A stretch of DNA of 6,701 nucleotides, taken from positions 4,785-11,485 of the forward strand of contig PMCC01000069.1 in the NCBI GenBank assembly GCA_003155275.1, in the 5' to 3' direction. The position numbers and the translations under genes are program-made. The notes below the pieces were generated by a model. The model was given only the letters and a program-made list of their open reading frames with translations. It searched no databases and had not been told where the DNA came from. Of this stretch, positions 6,556-6,701 are shown piece after piece. The DNA is from Actinomycetota bacterium (GTDB lineage Bacteria > Actinomycetota > Humimicrobiia > Humimicrobiales > Humimicrobiaceae). Position 1 is the stretch's first letter, and each line of letters starts with the position of its first letter.

Positions 6556-6701
6556 GCAAAAATATATGGCGATATTACAAAGACTATAGGCAACACCCCC
6601 CTGGTAAGGATAAACAGGCTAAACAGCGGAAATAATGCAACAATTCTTGCAAAACTGGAATCATTTAATCCACTTTCAAGCGTTAAGGACCGCATAGGGG
6701 C
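6553..6701 (+). CDS. cysK: Cysteine synthase A, O-acetylserine sulfhydrylase (partial, 3' end beyond window)
   Basis: The first 49 codons of a fold-type II PLP enzyme that makes L-cysteine from O-acetylserine and sulfide. The opening [16 protein letters not shown] (8-23) and the block [18 protein letters not shown] (32-49), with K45 as the Schiff-base lysine, are diagnostic of CysK/CysM; the SSVKDR wording favours CysK. The remainder, including the substrate-binding loops and the C-terminus, is outside the window, so integrity cannot be judged. The usual CysK N-terminus aligns with this ATG, yet an uninterrupted frame of 59 codons (6376-6552) precedes it through the tandem repeats. It is 253 bp after metY, with a hairpin between, so it may be co-transcribed with attenuation or have its own promoter, which I could not identify. 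Confidence 0.92.
   Translation, partial: MAKIYGDITKTIGNTPLVRINRLNSGNNATILAKLESFNPLSSVKDRIG

Noticed and set aside
6324..6695. Minus-strand open frame of 123 codons, very Phe/Ile/Ser rich.
   Set aside because: It is the antisense of the purine-rich repeat and the cysK start; its composition follows from that repeat.

Overview
The window is AT-rich bacterial DNA read with the standard bacterial code: TAA, TAG and TGA all end clean ORFs, Shine-Dalgarno sites precede most starts, and one start is TTG. The gene content suggests an anaerobe: a three-cysteine Rrf2 regulator, a three-cysteine LarE-type sulfur transferase, and sulfide-incorporating enzymes for homocysteine and cysteine. I cannot name the lineage from sequence alone; AT-rich Firmicutes, deep Actinobacteriota or Atribacterota would all fit.

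The left part (139-1960, + strand) holds two closely spaced genes. One encodes a polytopic membrane protein of the LPG-synthase-TM/UPF0104 flippase-like family. The other encodes a compact ADP-ribosylglycohydrolase of the DraG/MacroD-unrelated ARH family. They are 37 bp apart and probably co-transcribed. Nothing in the window reveals the ADP-ribosylhydrolase's partner.

The middle (2132-3163, - strand) is an unrecognised conserved-looking protein whose C-terminal part resembles a bacterial PH-like domain. It converges on the hydrolase gene and diverges from the regulator gene.

The right part (3322-6701, + strand) is a sulfur-assimilation cluster: rrf2 regulator, larE-like sulfur transferase, metY (O-acetylhomoserine sulfhydrylase) and the start of cysK (cysteine synthase). 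The rrf2 gene has a recognisable sigma-70-type promoter, and an inverted repeat overlaps its -10 box, as expected for autorepression. MetY and CysK both place sulfide into C-S bonds. The regulator probably senses Fe-S or cysteine status, and the LarE-like enzyme is an orphan here, with no larA, larB or larC in view.

The most unusual structure is upstream of cysK. There is a 10-bp perfect hairpin, then five degenerate tandem 24-bp units that run without a stop, in frame, into the cysK ATG. They could encode a Lys/Glu/Ile-rich helical tail, but no ATG, GTG or TTG is available in that frame to start it. I found no RNA genes, CRISPR array, insertion sequence or recognisable riboswitch. No stretch without a gene exceeds 300 bases.
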